From: Chamaelirium japonicum
Lineage: Eukaryota; Streptophyta; Magnoliopsida; Liliales; Melanthiaceae
Reading direction: 5' to 3'
NCBI GenBank assembly: GCA_947650365.1
Contig: OX393553.1
Span: 39,975,949 to 40,039,948, forward strand
DNA: 64,000 nt
A model generated the notes under the pieces. It was not told the DNA's origin. It saw only the letters and a list, made by a program, of their open reading frames with translations, and made no database searches. This document shows, one piece after another, positions 20,422 through 30,911 of this stretch (position 1 is the first letter of the stretch; every line of letters begins with the position of its first letter). The position numbers were made by a program, and so were the translations under genes.

Positions 20422-21496
20422 TCTCCACTTTTGCATGACAAGATACATATGGAGCAATAAAAAGTGTTTATCAATGTCAGGTCAAGAATCTAAGGTACGC
20501 AGCAGACGGATTGAAGCACATACCAAAGTTATGGCATGCATGCAAAGTTTGATAAAAGAGTTATGTCAAATGGCTTTTTAGTAGTGATGCATACAAGTGT
20601 ATCTAATGTTGATTAATTGATATATATCAAAGATGTTACGTGTAAAGATGTTCAATGGAGATTTTGACCTCCTTCAGTGAATTTGAACCATCCATCTTTG
20701 TTGTATGAATATACCCTTTTATAATGTGAAATATTTGTAGTATCATAATTGTCAAAACTGGGTCTGACATTTGCTGATATTGTCGAATTATATGGTGAAA
20801 GTTTTAAGGTGGAAAACAAAATCCACTTAATTTGTTGGTCTTTAAACCTTCTTGTCGTTAATTTGGGAACTACGAGTTTCTATTTAGTGGTCGGGCCTCT
20901 CCCTCACGTCGAGACCTTACAAAATTTGGTACCACACCGAATCCATCTCCACCGTCCATCTCATTTCCCTTGCATCCTAGCGGTGGAAGCATTATTGTAG
21001 CTAGGAACCATCGGATGAACCCTAAATGGACGCTTGAGATCCTCCATAGAGCCATCCGAGGGTCCCAATGAATTTGGTATGCCGCACCCAAGTGGGTACC
21101 ATAGAATTTTGGGGTTATTATTAGCTATAGGCCCACTATAGCAACATGTGTTGAGTTACATTATGTCCAGCCAATAGTTTCAGTTTACATGTCGTCCACA
21201 AAGTGATTTCAAATTAAGAGACAAGCCCTGTACATGTATAACAGTTATAGTCTTAAGGGATCATTTAATTGCTAGCCATTTTTTGTTTCAAAATACAAAT
21301 TATGCCTATGAGATACTCTCCCACATAAATAACCTCACTGATTCCCGTCATTGTTGTACAATGATTTTAGACTACTATAGTATTTTTGGATTGCTACAAT
21401 GATTTTGAACTGCTACAATATTTTCGAAATGCTACAGTGATTTCGGACTGTTATAGTCCTACAGTGATTTTGAAGTAATACATTGATTTGGCTTAT
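20422..21496. other. AT-rich intergenic DNA, no gene seen
   Basis: No convincing coding frame. From about 21350 to 21490 the sequence holds degenerate iterations of GCTACAATGATTTTGAA, probably a decayed tandem repeat. Confidence 0.6.
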
Positions 21497-21660
21497 GTTT
21501 AGGGTTAGGGTTGAATGTTAGAGGTATAGCATTAGGGTTAGGGTTTATTATTTAGGGTATAGAGTTAGGGTTAGGGCTACGTTTAGGGTTAGGGTTTATT
21601 GTTAGAGATATAGAATTATGGTTTAGGGTTAGGGTTCATTATTTAGGGTATAGAATTAGG
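21497..21660 (+). repeat. Degenerate telomere-like repeats (TTTAGGG/TTAGGG)
   Basis: About ten copies of TTTAGGG or TTAGGG, often as GTTTAGGGTTAGGG, are interspersed with TATTTAGGGTATAGA words. A weaker echo is at 22785-22830. Plant telomeres use TTTAGGG, so this is interstitial telomere-like sequence or a microsatellite derived from it. Confidence 0.75.
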
Positions 21661-21661
21661 A

Positions 21662-22155
21662 TGTTGGATGTGTGTTTGAAAACCACACAAAACAACAACG
21701 GGTTTAGTCCCATATCGGTAAGGAAAAAACCCCTTTGCCACCTTAAAAAGGATCCCCCTTTCCCCCCACTAGTCATCACACTAGATGAGGGATTCTACAA
21801 GGTCACGCACGTGCGCACGTTCGTCCTGTGCCAAATAGAGCCGGGCTGGCCGGCTTGAGCTAGGCGTCACATGTGTGTGCGCCCGCGGACCCGGACACGA
21901 TAGCACCTTCGAAATGGCCTGGTCCGCACCAACCTTATTTTTATTTTTACTTTTAATCACATTTAATATTTTTCATTTTGGTTACTACCGTTGCTGCATG
22001 CTAGCCATTACGAGAAAGCTCTCTGCGAGCTTTGGGTTAATGGACTTAATTGTAGCCCATGAACGGCTCCCCTCTTTCAGCCTCCCATTACCTGCCCAAG
22101 ACCTATATAAGGCTCGATGCAGCCATAGAGAAGGTACACTCAGAATTCTGGAATT

Positions 22156-22226
<71 letters not shown>

Positions 22227-22450
22227 AATTGAGCTTGTGCTGTGGTGATGCCTCCTTGTTCCGAGAGAATCTCCTCTTCTTTCGAGTCTTGCTAGAATTT
22301 TGCGAGTTGTTCAAGATTCATAAAGTCTTCAATCTGTGCCAATAAGAAGAAGGTCGCTTGATCGGGGTCATCGTATCTCCGAGATCTGTTGTCCCGAGAC
22401 CCGGACGAGGGGGGCGGGAGGGGGGCAATAAGATTCTTGGAAAAACGCCT
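21662..22450 (+). other. LTR-like or promoter-like block with TATA box and CT-rich leader
   Basis: It begins TGTTGGATGTG, carries GGGTTTAGTCCCATATCGG, a TATA-like CTATATAAGG (about 22103-22112), a (CT)n tract directly downstream, and AATAAGA words near 22340 and 22428. This order resembles a solitary LTR (U3, TATA, leader, polyadenylation signal). No partner LTR, primer site or duplication was found, so the assignment is tentative. Confidence 0.35.
22157..22225 (+). repeat. (CT)n microsatellite
   Basis: About 34 uninterrupted CT units. Confidence 0.98.
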
Positions 22451-23663
22451 AGCACGATTTGACCACCAAGCTAGAGTTTCTAACTCTCATCTTTTCCTAT
22501 TCTTAGATCTAATCAAATCGATTTGCATCTAATATAAAACTCTAAATAATTAGAGATATTTTTGGTAGGATCTCTATCTAGCTCTTTTAGAAAAGTTTGG
22601 TAAGGTGAATGACGGTTCTATAAAACCCGCTCTGCCTTGACAAATCATTTTTAAAAGAAATTTTGTGACTTATCTTTGCTTAACAAAATAACATTTGTTA
22701 AACAAAATAACTTTTTGCCTATTAACAATTTGATCAAGTCATAAAATTGCAAGTTTAGAACAGTTAGATTTCCATCATAGAATTAGGGCTAGGTTTAGGG
22801 TTCACTATTTAGGATATAGAAGTAGGGTACGTTGGGGTTTCACAACACGACAAAAACATTATAGATCGAATTCCGAAATATTTGCCGTGTTGTAAAACCG
22901 ATTTTCACCAATTTGAGGAATAAACAACATAAATAAACGACGAGCAAAGTTCGTCTTTTAATAAACGTCGATCGATTCATTTTTTTTAGTGGTATAAAAC
23001 GATGGGCATTGAAAAACTACATATTAAAAAACGAAATATTGAAAAACTACGACCATTGTCTGTACTTTTTCAACAGCATTAATTGTATTACATGGTAACC
23101 AGACAAATATATATGTTATTTTATATTCTGCTACGCCTATTGTAGTTGCATCTTTAACGATGGATCTTTTATGATACATTAGCTATGTCGGGACCAACGT
23201 ATAGTTAATTGACTGTTATTAATTAATTTTTCTTATGTACCACCACACATGGCTAGACAAGAAGATAAAGCTGAAATGTGATTTGAGATTGTTTTGTAAA
23301 AACGAGTCACGGGTTGATCACACTGTTCGTGGTGTGGAGAACGGAGATGATCAATTTTTATCTTCTCCGTGGAATCGGTGATTGCAAGGGCCCAGAATGA
23401 TGCTGCCGCCAACATTAATGGGGCATTAATGGGAGGCGAGCATGGGGCCTGGGCGTACAAGCTCATAAATAAAAGCAAACCATGCATGACGTAAGGGATC
23501 AAACTCCCAAGCCGAACCCAGAAGATACCACACATAGATCTCAACGAGAAGGAGGCCAGCGATCTTCCCACTGCCCAGCATTCATGGTCATGATCAAATG
23601 ATACTGTTTTAGATGCACTCCACCCTCCTATACTAGCCATGAGGACCATTATTAATACTCTAT
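22451..23663. other. Intergenic DNA, no gene seen
   Basis: AT-rich with no recognisable family. A 138-codon open frame on the minus strand (23233-23649) shows no known motif and is taken as chance. Confidence 0.6.
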
Positions 23664-23726
23664 ATATAGAGAGAGAGAGAGAATGGTTTGTGTCATGAAA
23701 GAGAGAGAGAGGGAATGGTTTGTGTC

Positions 23727-23781
<55 letters not shown>

Positions 23782-23790
23782 GGGGGGGAT
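23664..23790 (+). repeat. (GA)n arrays separated by a repeated 17-bp word, then a G run
   Basis: Three (GA)n tracts are each followed by ATGGTTTGTGTCATGA or a near copy (at about 23683, 23714 and 23789). The last is preceded by a run of about 19 G. This looks like a roughly 30-bp tandem repeat expanded within its GA part. Confidence 0.9.
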
Positions 23791-24899
23791 GGCTTGTGTC
23801 GTGCCAGGGGGGAGGAGAGGGAGAGGGAGAGTAGTGGGTAGCATGCATTAATGGAGGTCTTGAAGAGTGAGAAGGCCAAGGCTTTCCTCTCTAGTGTTAA
23901 AAGGAGATGGCTCCTGACCGACCAAACTGAGGCAGCTGTCACAGAGGACACAAGTGTTGCCAAATTTTTTTTTTCCCCTTTTTAAACATGCCATTTCGTT
24001 AACTAACTACTAATATTACAACTAGAGAGATCTATACAACATGGTATGGTTGTTATTGAAAATTTGAAATATAGATGTGGAGGAAAATCAAAGAGCCAAA
24101 GTAAGGGAGCATCCAACTGTTAAAGAGAATAGATTTCTCAATACAAAAAAGCTTTCTTCTCACTAGGTGCTCTTTATAGGTGGAGATAGAGTAGGGACAT
24201 CTTAAGCATCATACAAAATTATTTGTAATGTCTCTAATGCAAATGGTTTTTAAAGGTTTAATTGCTAACCATTTAAACAATGATAATGGTTGACATGCAT
24301 TTTGTAACGATATAAAACATTAGCTAGTAAAATATTTAATAAAAATAATTAAATATTAATATTGGTTTTTAAAACACAACCAACAGGGACTTCTAGCTGA
24401 GTTGATATGAGATTAGCACTTTTACTTCGTTCGACCGAGAATCGAATTCAAATTAACGCGAATGAGTGTGGCTCTGGGTCGATCTAGCCATGTTTTGTTG
24501 CGGGTAGAGTCAAGTCAGATGGGCGCCAACTGCATGCTTTTTATTAAAATTTAAAACTTATAATCACTGTTCAGACAACTGCAAAAGCCCAATTCAATTT
24601 CCGCACCCAAGTTGGTCCCCATAAAAGCCCAAATCAATTAAGGCAGCCATGGACAAAAAAGCTTTTGCGACGGTGGCTATTGCATGTGGCCATCAAACCC
24701 AACTTTAAGTTCTCCATAGGCCATCTCATTAATCATTTTTAGAAAATTCACAATTTTTTTTAGAAATCCCTCTTGTGTGGAGGGGGGGCTTGGCATAGAC
24801 CCCTACTTGTTTATTCGATAAAAGAGAAGTTTACAAATAACTAGAAGTATAAAACCAAAAGATACAACGATTATAAAGCCTCAACTGCAAAGAGTAGAA
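23791..24899. other. Intergenic DNA, no gene seen
   Basis: No coding signal. About 24390-24480 reads like a decayed repeat tail, but I could not assign it. Confidence 0.5.
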
Positions 24900-25745
24900 A
24901 CATTCCCTCTCCATCTATCTGGCAAGGAAGTTGACCAAAGTCGCACTAGCTAGATATATAATTCGTGATCCTACTATTTCCTCCGAGCTGTTAGAATTAG
25001 ACAAGATTCTCGAGTTATGCTCCATCCAAAGGCCCCAGCACAATGCAATGCAGAAGATGTCCCAAGTACGCCTTTGATCCGTTGGCACTAGTCTCATACG
25101 CCAAGAGCTCCAAAGCTAAAGTAATCCACTTGGGTGTGAAGAGATTCCAAATCTAGATTTATCTGGCTCCCAAAGTCTCTTTGAAAAAGAACAATGTACG
25201 TAGTAGTAGGTGATTGATGGATTCCTCTTGACTATTACAGAAGGGCATTGAGTGCCTGGTAAGTTCGGTTGATTCCTCTTTCTCAGGTTTACCTTTGTGA
25301 GAATCTTATCTCTAATCGCAAGCCTCATAAAAATCCTAACTTGTTTTCAAAAGAGTTTTTAGATCACCAAAGATCCTAATTAACTGTACGTAGGGCATTT
25401 AAAAATCGAAGTCTTTATTTAGCCAATTATAAAAGAGGTGACAGTGAACTTTTTTTGAAGTGGCCGATCAATCTCCATCTGATTTGATCCGGATAATCTG
25501 TTAAGGAGAAGTTCTCGTTGATGTGCTTTAAATCATCCCATTTATGGCTCAGGCTAGCCGGTACATCCTTCATTAGATGAATTTGATCTCCACCTAGTGT
25601 GGCATCCCCTCTTGTAAGCTAAGGAACGGATGGATGCCTCCTTATTTCTCGCTATATATTATATGTAGAATTTCGGAAATAGATTGGAAAGTCTATGATC
25701 TCCCACCCAAATGTCGTTCCAGAATTTGATAGAAAATCCACTTGT
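24900..25745 (-). mobile_element. LINE 3'-part remnant (zinc-binding region of the RT protein)
   Basis: On the minus strand three conserved plant LINE pieces occur in the right order. First is KFWNDIWVGDHRLSNLFPKFY (about 25735-25670), then AIRDKILTKVNLRKRN...HCSFSKRLWEP (25328-25150, the zf-RVT region), then DIFCIALCWGLWMEHNSRIL (about 25060-25000). The pieces lie in different frames with stops between them, so the copy is old and dead. No 5' part or poly(A) tail was recognised. Confidence 0.7.
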
Positions 25746-26472
25746 AATAAATCATGCTTTAATGATGGTCTCAATTTAACTCTATGTCTCTCTCTCACAC
25801 ACACACACAAACTAAAATACAGTATTAATTTAATTTGTCAAACGCCACCAGCTATTGTTAATAATTGTATTTTTTTAATATTTATCATTAAGCAAACACT
25901 AATAGATAGAAATTTTGCTAAACTAAAAGTTGTGTTATAATCAATAGCCGCTAATTAGTGATAGCATTTTTATTACCAAATGAATATTTTTAGTGACACT
26001 TTCGACTGCTAAAAGTAAAAAATCTTGTAGATTTTGTGAGGAAATCCAAAAACGCTTTGTGAGGCCTAAGTGAATTTAGACGTGTTTACATTAGGACTGT
26101 AATGCACTTACAAACCCCCAAAGCTTTTTTTTTTTTTTACACAAAAGCTATCACACCTCCTGCCCTTTTGCTCCTTGGAATTTATCTACAAAGAAATGTG
26201 CATTGATCTCTTGGTGACATCTGAATTAGGGTTAAGAAAGCAAGATATTGTTGGTCAGATAATAACCAACAAATGAACACCAAACAAAATGAAAAGTTTC
26301 GATATCGGAATGACCCATGATTTAACTAAGCCTTATGCTAAATGATCCTAAGAAAACCCCAATTTGGCCCTCCAACAAAAATATATATGAGCTGCAGAAT
26401 GCTCAAAACTGAGGGAGCTCTCATCTAAACAAACATAATCTTCTCACTTAGATCCAAGGGAGCCCATTGGGT
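25746..26472. other. Intergenic DNA, no gene seen
   Basis: AT-rich, with a short (CA)n near 25795-25809. No recognised family or frame. Confidence 0.6.
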
Positions 26473-26874
26473 TACCGAGACAATGCTAAGTGATCACTTA
26501 GATCGAATTTGTTGCGAGCTAGGTTCACAGAGGGTATATGAAGACACGGGCCACCACTTAGCCTCCGAGCCGATGTGAGACTAAACCCAACAGTCTCCCC
26601 CTCACACATGGCTAGGGTTGGACAAACTCCGAGGACCCCCTCATGTGCGAAACGCCATGAGGCTAGGGTTGGACACACTCTGATGGCCCCGCTCTAGGGT
26701 TGAATACAGATCGAAAGAGGCACAAAACCAAGGCTGAGTAGAACCTTTCTCTAATACCACTGTTACCCTCTCGCCTCAAAACCTAGGTCGTAGGGGGAGG
26801 TACGTACACAAAGGGTATATGAAGACGTACACCCCCGCCCAGCCCCCGTAGCCAATGTGGGACTAAACCCAACA
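26473..26874 (-). mobile_element. TRIM-like miniature LTR retrotransposon
   Basis: Read on the minus strand it has a 5' LTR of 114 bp (26874-26761), TGTTGGGTTTAGTCCCACAT to GAGGGTAACA. Directly after it is GTGGTATTAGAGA, close to the initiator-Met primer site TGGTATCAGAG. About 165 bp of non-coding interior follow, with two copies of GGGTTGGACAmACTC, then the purine tract GTGTGAGGGGGAGAC, then a diverged second LTR from 26592 (TGTTGGGTTTAGTCTCACAT). The right limit of the second LTR (about 26473) is approximate and no clear target duplication is seen. LTR divergence is high, so it is old. Confidence 0.7.
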
Positions 26875-27275
26875 ACTACAAGTACATACCAAACACCCAT
26901 TTGCCCGAGGCTCGCTCGGTCAAATCATTCGGCCGTAAAGAGATTTCTCAAAAAAAAATCAAATCAAATCAATCATCAAGAGAATTCGAAACCAATAGCC
27001 AAAATATGCATATCTAAACATGCATGTTGGTGAAAGACAAGTGAGAATATAATATTGACACCATTCTTTTTAATTATCATTCTCAAGAAAATCTTTTCTT
27101 CTCCTTCGATCTTCGATCTTCGATCTTCTTTGATTCCAAAAGTGAATGGGTTCTTCTTCTTCTCCTCAACAAGTGAATGGGCCTAATGAAGCACAAAGAG
27201 AAACCCAGCATGAAATAACTGTAAAAGATATAAGTGACGAAAACACTTCAATATATATAAACATGTACATATAGC

Positions 27276-27358
<83 letters not shown>

Positions 27359-27453
27359 GAAAGGAAAGAAACATGCAGCTAGGTAGGTAGGTCTGAAGAA
27401 GTAGTGGTGCTACTGCTACGTGGCCATGAGGTCGGAGGGGATCGAGGGCAAAT
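26875..27453. other. Intergenic DNA with (TA)n, downstream of the MIR166 pair
   Basis: A (TA)n microsatellite occupies 27279-27354, and GATCTTCGATCTTCGATCTTC iterations are near 27106. The stretch next to 27454 is probably the 3' part of the primary MIR166 transcript (minus strand). No protein gene is seen. Confidence 0.6.
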
Positions 27454-27567
27454 GTTGGTTGAGGGGAATGAAGCCTGGTCCGAGATCACCTAGCTTGCGC
27501 TTGGCTTGGCGCCGGATCTCTCTAGAGAGATGACCTCGAGCCAGACAACAGACCCCTCAACCCAACC
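27454..27567 (-). ncRNA. MIR166: MIR166 precursor hairpin, downstream member of the pair
   Basis: On the minus strand the 5' arm carries the star-like strand GGTCTGTTGTCTGGCTCGAG (27554-27534). The 3' arm carries a 21-nt match to mature miR166 (27483-27463, starting TCGGACCAGG and ending CATTCCCC). The arms pair through GGTTGAGGGG against CCCCTCAACC at the base, with a loop region of about 50 nt. miR166 guides cleavage of class III HD-ZIP mRNAs, which set leaf polarity and meristem and vascular pattern. The mature strand being on the 3' arm and the TGTCTGGCTCGAGG star are family hallmarks. It lies about 50 bp downstream of a second hairpin on the same strand, so one primary transcript is likely. 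Confidence 0.93.
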
Positions 27568-27618
27568 TTAGCATCAAAACGAAGCCCATGGCGGCCGGGG
27601 GAGAGGCAGCCGAGAGAT

Positions 27619-27714
27619 GTTGAGGGGAATGAAGCCTGGTCCGAAGCCCTTCACTTCCTTTCTTCAGCTAGCGAAGTGGTCCGACGCCTCGAGCCAGCCA
27701 ACATTCCCCTCAAC
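27619..27714 (-). ncRNA. MIR166: MIR166 precursor hairpin, upstream member of the pair
   Basis: On the minus strand the 5' arm has the star GGAATGTTGGCTGGCTCGAG (27707-27687) and the 3' arm the 21-nt miR166 (27644-27624), identical to that of the neighbour. GTTGAGGGGAATG pairs with CATTCCCCTCAAC at the base; the loop is shorter than in the other hairpin. The two loops are unrelated in sequence, so this is an old tandem duplication kept for its arms. Tandem, co-transcribed MIR166 genes are known in other plants (for example the rice 166k-166h pair). Confidence 0.94.
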
Positions 27715-27739
27715 GCAGTCCGGCCTTTCTCCATGCACC

Positions 27740-27778
<39 letters not shown>

Positions 27779-28350
27779 GGGAGGTGGGGGAGGATGGAGG
27801 GCTGGTTTTGAAGAGGCGGGGAGGAGAGAGAGAGAGAGGGGGAGGAGGGAGGGTGCAGTGCTTCACTTAATTGCTGTTCAACAACACCACCCCATTTGGC
27901 ACAAACTATTCTACTGAACCGGAGGAAATAAATAAAGAAAAACCCAACCCCAACCTGTGAGCCCAGGCTGTCCGGCCTCGAGCAGCAAACAGTGGCACGT
28001 GAGCACGGTCCGTGGGCCCCACCACCTGCCCCCCACAGGAAGCCGACACGTCATCGACGGAGGCCGTGTTGCCGCTGGAGGGCCTGACATGTATAGCCCA
28101 ACCTGCTGTTCCGTCCTGTTTCGTCACGGTTCCATCACCTTCGACCCTTCATCATTTCCGAGACCCCGTCCTACCCACCTGCTGCTCCCGGTCAACCCCA
28201 CAGCTCCTTCACGGGCCTTACCTGCTACCGCCCGCTCCTTCCCCATAACCCGACAGATCCAACCCCGTTCTGACCACCCAGTCCACTCCTTCCTATCATC
28301 ATTACCTTATTATTTCCTCTCTCTCGCTCTCTCTCTCTCTCTCTCTTGAG
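27715..28350 (-). promoter_or_regulatory. Likely 5' leader and promoter region of the MIR166 transcript
   Basis: On the minus strand this is the upstream side of the hairpins. It has (CT)n tracts (27741-27774 and about 27820-27845 as GA on the plus strand; 28316-28345) and a C/T-rich composition, as seen in many plant 5' leaders. No clear TATA box was found, so the start site cannot be placed. Open frames here are composition effects. Confidence 0.4.
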
Positions 28351-29510
28351 TCTTTTCTCTCTCTATCGACAACTCCCACGCATTGTTCTTCTGTACGGAC
28401 AGCCGATCAGGGCCAAAGTCTAAAGCTACTTCAAGATCCAATAAATGGGCCGCTGTCACCGAGTCGCACAAGACCCAACTATCCGAACCATTCGGAACCA
28501 ATGCAATGGGCGCAATGAAATTGGACCCGGCAACATCCGACCCAATAAGTAGTCATACTCGGGCCTTAACGATCCGAACCTGCCCGATTATCTGATTCAC
28601 TGCAGGCGTGGTTAGGACAAGACGCAATAGAATGGTCATGATTGACATACCATGGGACATGCATTTTGCCAAAGGGAACGGGCCAAAAGGTTTGGACCGG
28701 AAGTGAAATTCAGAGATTTTGATCGCGTAAATAGTGGTGTGAATTTGTTGGCATTCGGACACATGACATGCGCATACTCCAAAGTGTTCAGCATCGTTGA
28801 AGATCCGATGGTTATGCTCCTTTCCGACAGTGGCGGAACCAAAAACTTTAAAATTTGAACTTTAGAATTTTGCCAACTTAAGGGGACTGCCCCCCCTTGG
28901 CTCTGTCCTGCTTCCAGATAATCCAGTAAGCGACAATGACTATCATGTCCCAATGCAAGCCTTCTAGCTGCATCGGCTTAGGGTCGACTCTTCGCCTCCT
29001 TCACTTCGTCCATAGAGATCGTAGTGTCATCGGTCTTCCTCTAATGGAGATCGAGTTTGTTTTTGAACATGCTAGCTCTAAATACCGGTGGAGAAGTGGC
29101 AATGGCCGCATGTGCATTTTCAACGCAGTTTGTTGACTGGTACATGCCCAATATATATACATTAGAAATATTTAACACAAATTAATGATTGGTCTCTATA
29201 AGCAATTCTGTTTAAGGTTAATTATGACTAATGTTTGTTATTAGTGCACTGAAGAATACTTTTACACAACCACGGCATGTGGAGCTCATCCATATTCTTT
29301 TTACATTCAATCGGTGTAGTATTTTCCTTGTCCAGGGACCATATCTGACCTGATGTGAAATATAATTTTCACATTTCTTATTGTAGGTTGAAACTTGTTA
29401 TAGGGACTAATTACTAAGTCCCCTCTTTATATATTGTGTTAGCATAAAAGCTTAAGTAATATTATTGTAAATTCGTTATGTATCCTGTTCAACCGATTTA
29501 GAATTTATGG
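28351..29510. other. Intergenic DNA, no gene seen
   Basis: No coding signal on either strand. It contains the short inverted-repeat remnant at 28828-28910. Confidence 0.5.
28828..28910. mobile_element. Possible hAT remnant (83 bp)
   Basis: The left end CAGTGGCGGAACCA and the complement of the right end CAGGACAGAGCCA share most positions with a one-base shift. The flanking octamers CTTTCCGA and CTTCCAGA agree at six of eight places. CAGTGGCGGA-type ends are common in plant hAT elements. Short and diverged, so uncertain. Confidence 0.35.
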
Positions 29511-30230
29511 CTGAACCGGTTTGGGCAGGTCCGGTCCAGTTTTGAAAGCCGAGATTATGGCCAAGGTCCGGAGGAGAATTTACCTTTAGCGAGATTACGA
29601 GGATTTCTCGTCCGGGGCTGACGCGTCCTTTGGTCCGCTTCCTTGATAGCTTGATATAGTGTTGCCTGCCGCGCTGCGGGGTCACCCGCGAAACACGTTT
29701 TGGATGGATCCACGATTCGGGAAACAAACGATCGAGACCGTCCAACTGCTCCAACGCGACGGTCGGGATCGCTACGTGACGGGAACCGGTCGCGTCGGGT
29801 GCCAGCGGGATCCACGGGCCGGGAAACGAGGTGGGCTCGCGCCCCGACGAGGGGACGGGGCCGATTAAATCGCCGACGTCGACGCTTCGGTCGCACTAGA
29901 TACGAGTCAACCACCGGACACGGCATCGGGAGGGGCGGAGGTACCTGGATCGACGGTCGGGATCCTTCACCGATCGTACGCCGCAGGCGACGCCACGTGC
30001 TGGCATTGAATGCTAATGGGGTACGACCCCTGTCTTTAGAAAGAGTAGGTGTCCCAAACCCCGAGGCAGGGTGGAGCCCACGTGGGCTGAACGAGGCGAC
30101 AGGCCCACGTGCCTTCCGGCTGTCGCCTACGTGTGCGAGGCCCATTGGGTGGGTGGTGGGAGCAGGGCTCACAGGGGGAGGGCAATTATAGGTTAATGAT
30201 GACGGGGGTGATTAAGCACTGAGGGGGACG
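29511..30230. other. GC-rich island of unknown nature
   Basis: Sharply more GC- and CpG-rich than its surroundings. It holds two imperfect copies of GGATCCACG..CGGGAAAC (about 29704 and 29809) and ACTATATCAAG on the minus strand near 29655. A 205-codon minus frame (29555-30172) and a 163-codon plus frame overlap it, both rich in R/P/S/G as expected from composition. It could be an unrecognised LTR, a promoter CpG island or a gene remnant. Confidence 0.4.
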
Positions 30231-30269
30231 ACGGGCGGGTTTCCCGGAGAGGTGAGCGGAACATGTCGG

Positions 30270-30406
30270 GAAAATTTTCAGCACAACCGTTGTACCATAC
30301 AACCGCGGATCCCAATTATACCAGAGCCTGTCAGCACGCTCTCGTGAGTCGCAGTGGGGGACCCGAAGCTGCATGGTACAACGGTTGTGCTGAAAATTTT
30401 CGCTAA
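30270..30406. mobile_element. Mutator-like MITE with 29-bp inverted ends
   Basis: GAAAATTTTCAGCACAACCG... at 30270-30298 is the exact complement of 30373-30401 over 29 bp. The element is flanked by the direct repeat GAACATGTCGG (30259-30269 and 30407-30417), 11 bp, which can hold the 9-bp duplication typical of Mutator elements. The 74-bp centre is non-coding. The perfect arms suggest recent activity. Confidence 0.75.
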
Positions 30407-30417
30407 GAACATGTCGG

Positions 30418-30903
30418 GGTGTGCTGTGGTTACCGTCAGCGAGAATGCCTCAAGCACTCGGGATCGAATCCTCCGGAGTGCACACTTTCTGGGAGTGTTT
30501 GGTACGAGCGTTCCGATGTGCATCAGAGTCCTTAATAACAACTAATTATGATTATAGGTGCAAAAAAAAAAAGAATGGGGAACTACTTCGTGATAGTTCG
30601 CCCACACAACAAATCCTTTAGGAAAAAAGAAACAACGAAGATATGATTTTGCATCAGGTCCTTTCCCAAAAGATGTGTTTTAGAATAAGTTCATTGCTGA
30701 CTTTTTACCCTTCAAGTAACAAACTAGTCCTAATCCTAAAATCTCACATAAGTATAATAATTCGGTGAAAAAGGGTAACAGTTCTTTGGGAACTCACGTT
30801 TCACTATAGCAACGGTACTTGTGTTTGATTGTAGTTGTTGAACGATTGGTCCCATATCAATAAGCTAAGGGAGCGAGGTGGCCTCGCATAATATACTTGT
30901 TGT
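30418..30903. other. Intergenic DNA, no gene seen
   Basis: AT-rich, no frame or repeat family recognised. Confidence 0.6.
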
Positions 30904-30911
30904 GCTCTCGT

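Noticed and set aside
23233-23649. 138-codon minus-strand frame as a host gene
   Set aside because: No recognisable motif, no splice or codon signal, and flanked by microsatellites.
27957-28349. 130-codon plus-strand frame upstream of MIR166
   Set aside because: Proline/serine-rich from C/T-rich DNA. It overlaps other frames and ends in a (CT)n tract.
29555-30172. 205-codon minus-strand frame in the GC-rich island
   Set aside because: Arg/Pro/Ser-rich as expected from GC content, with an equally long overlapping plus frame and no domain.
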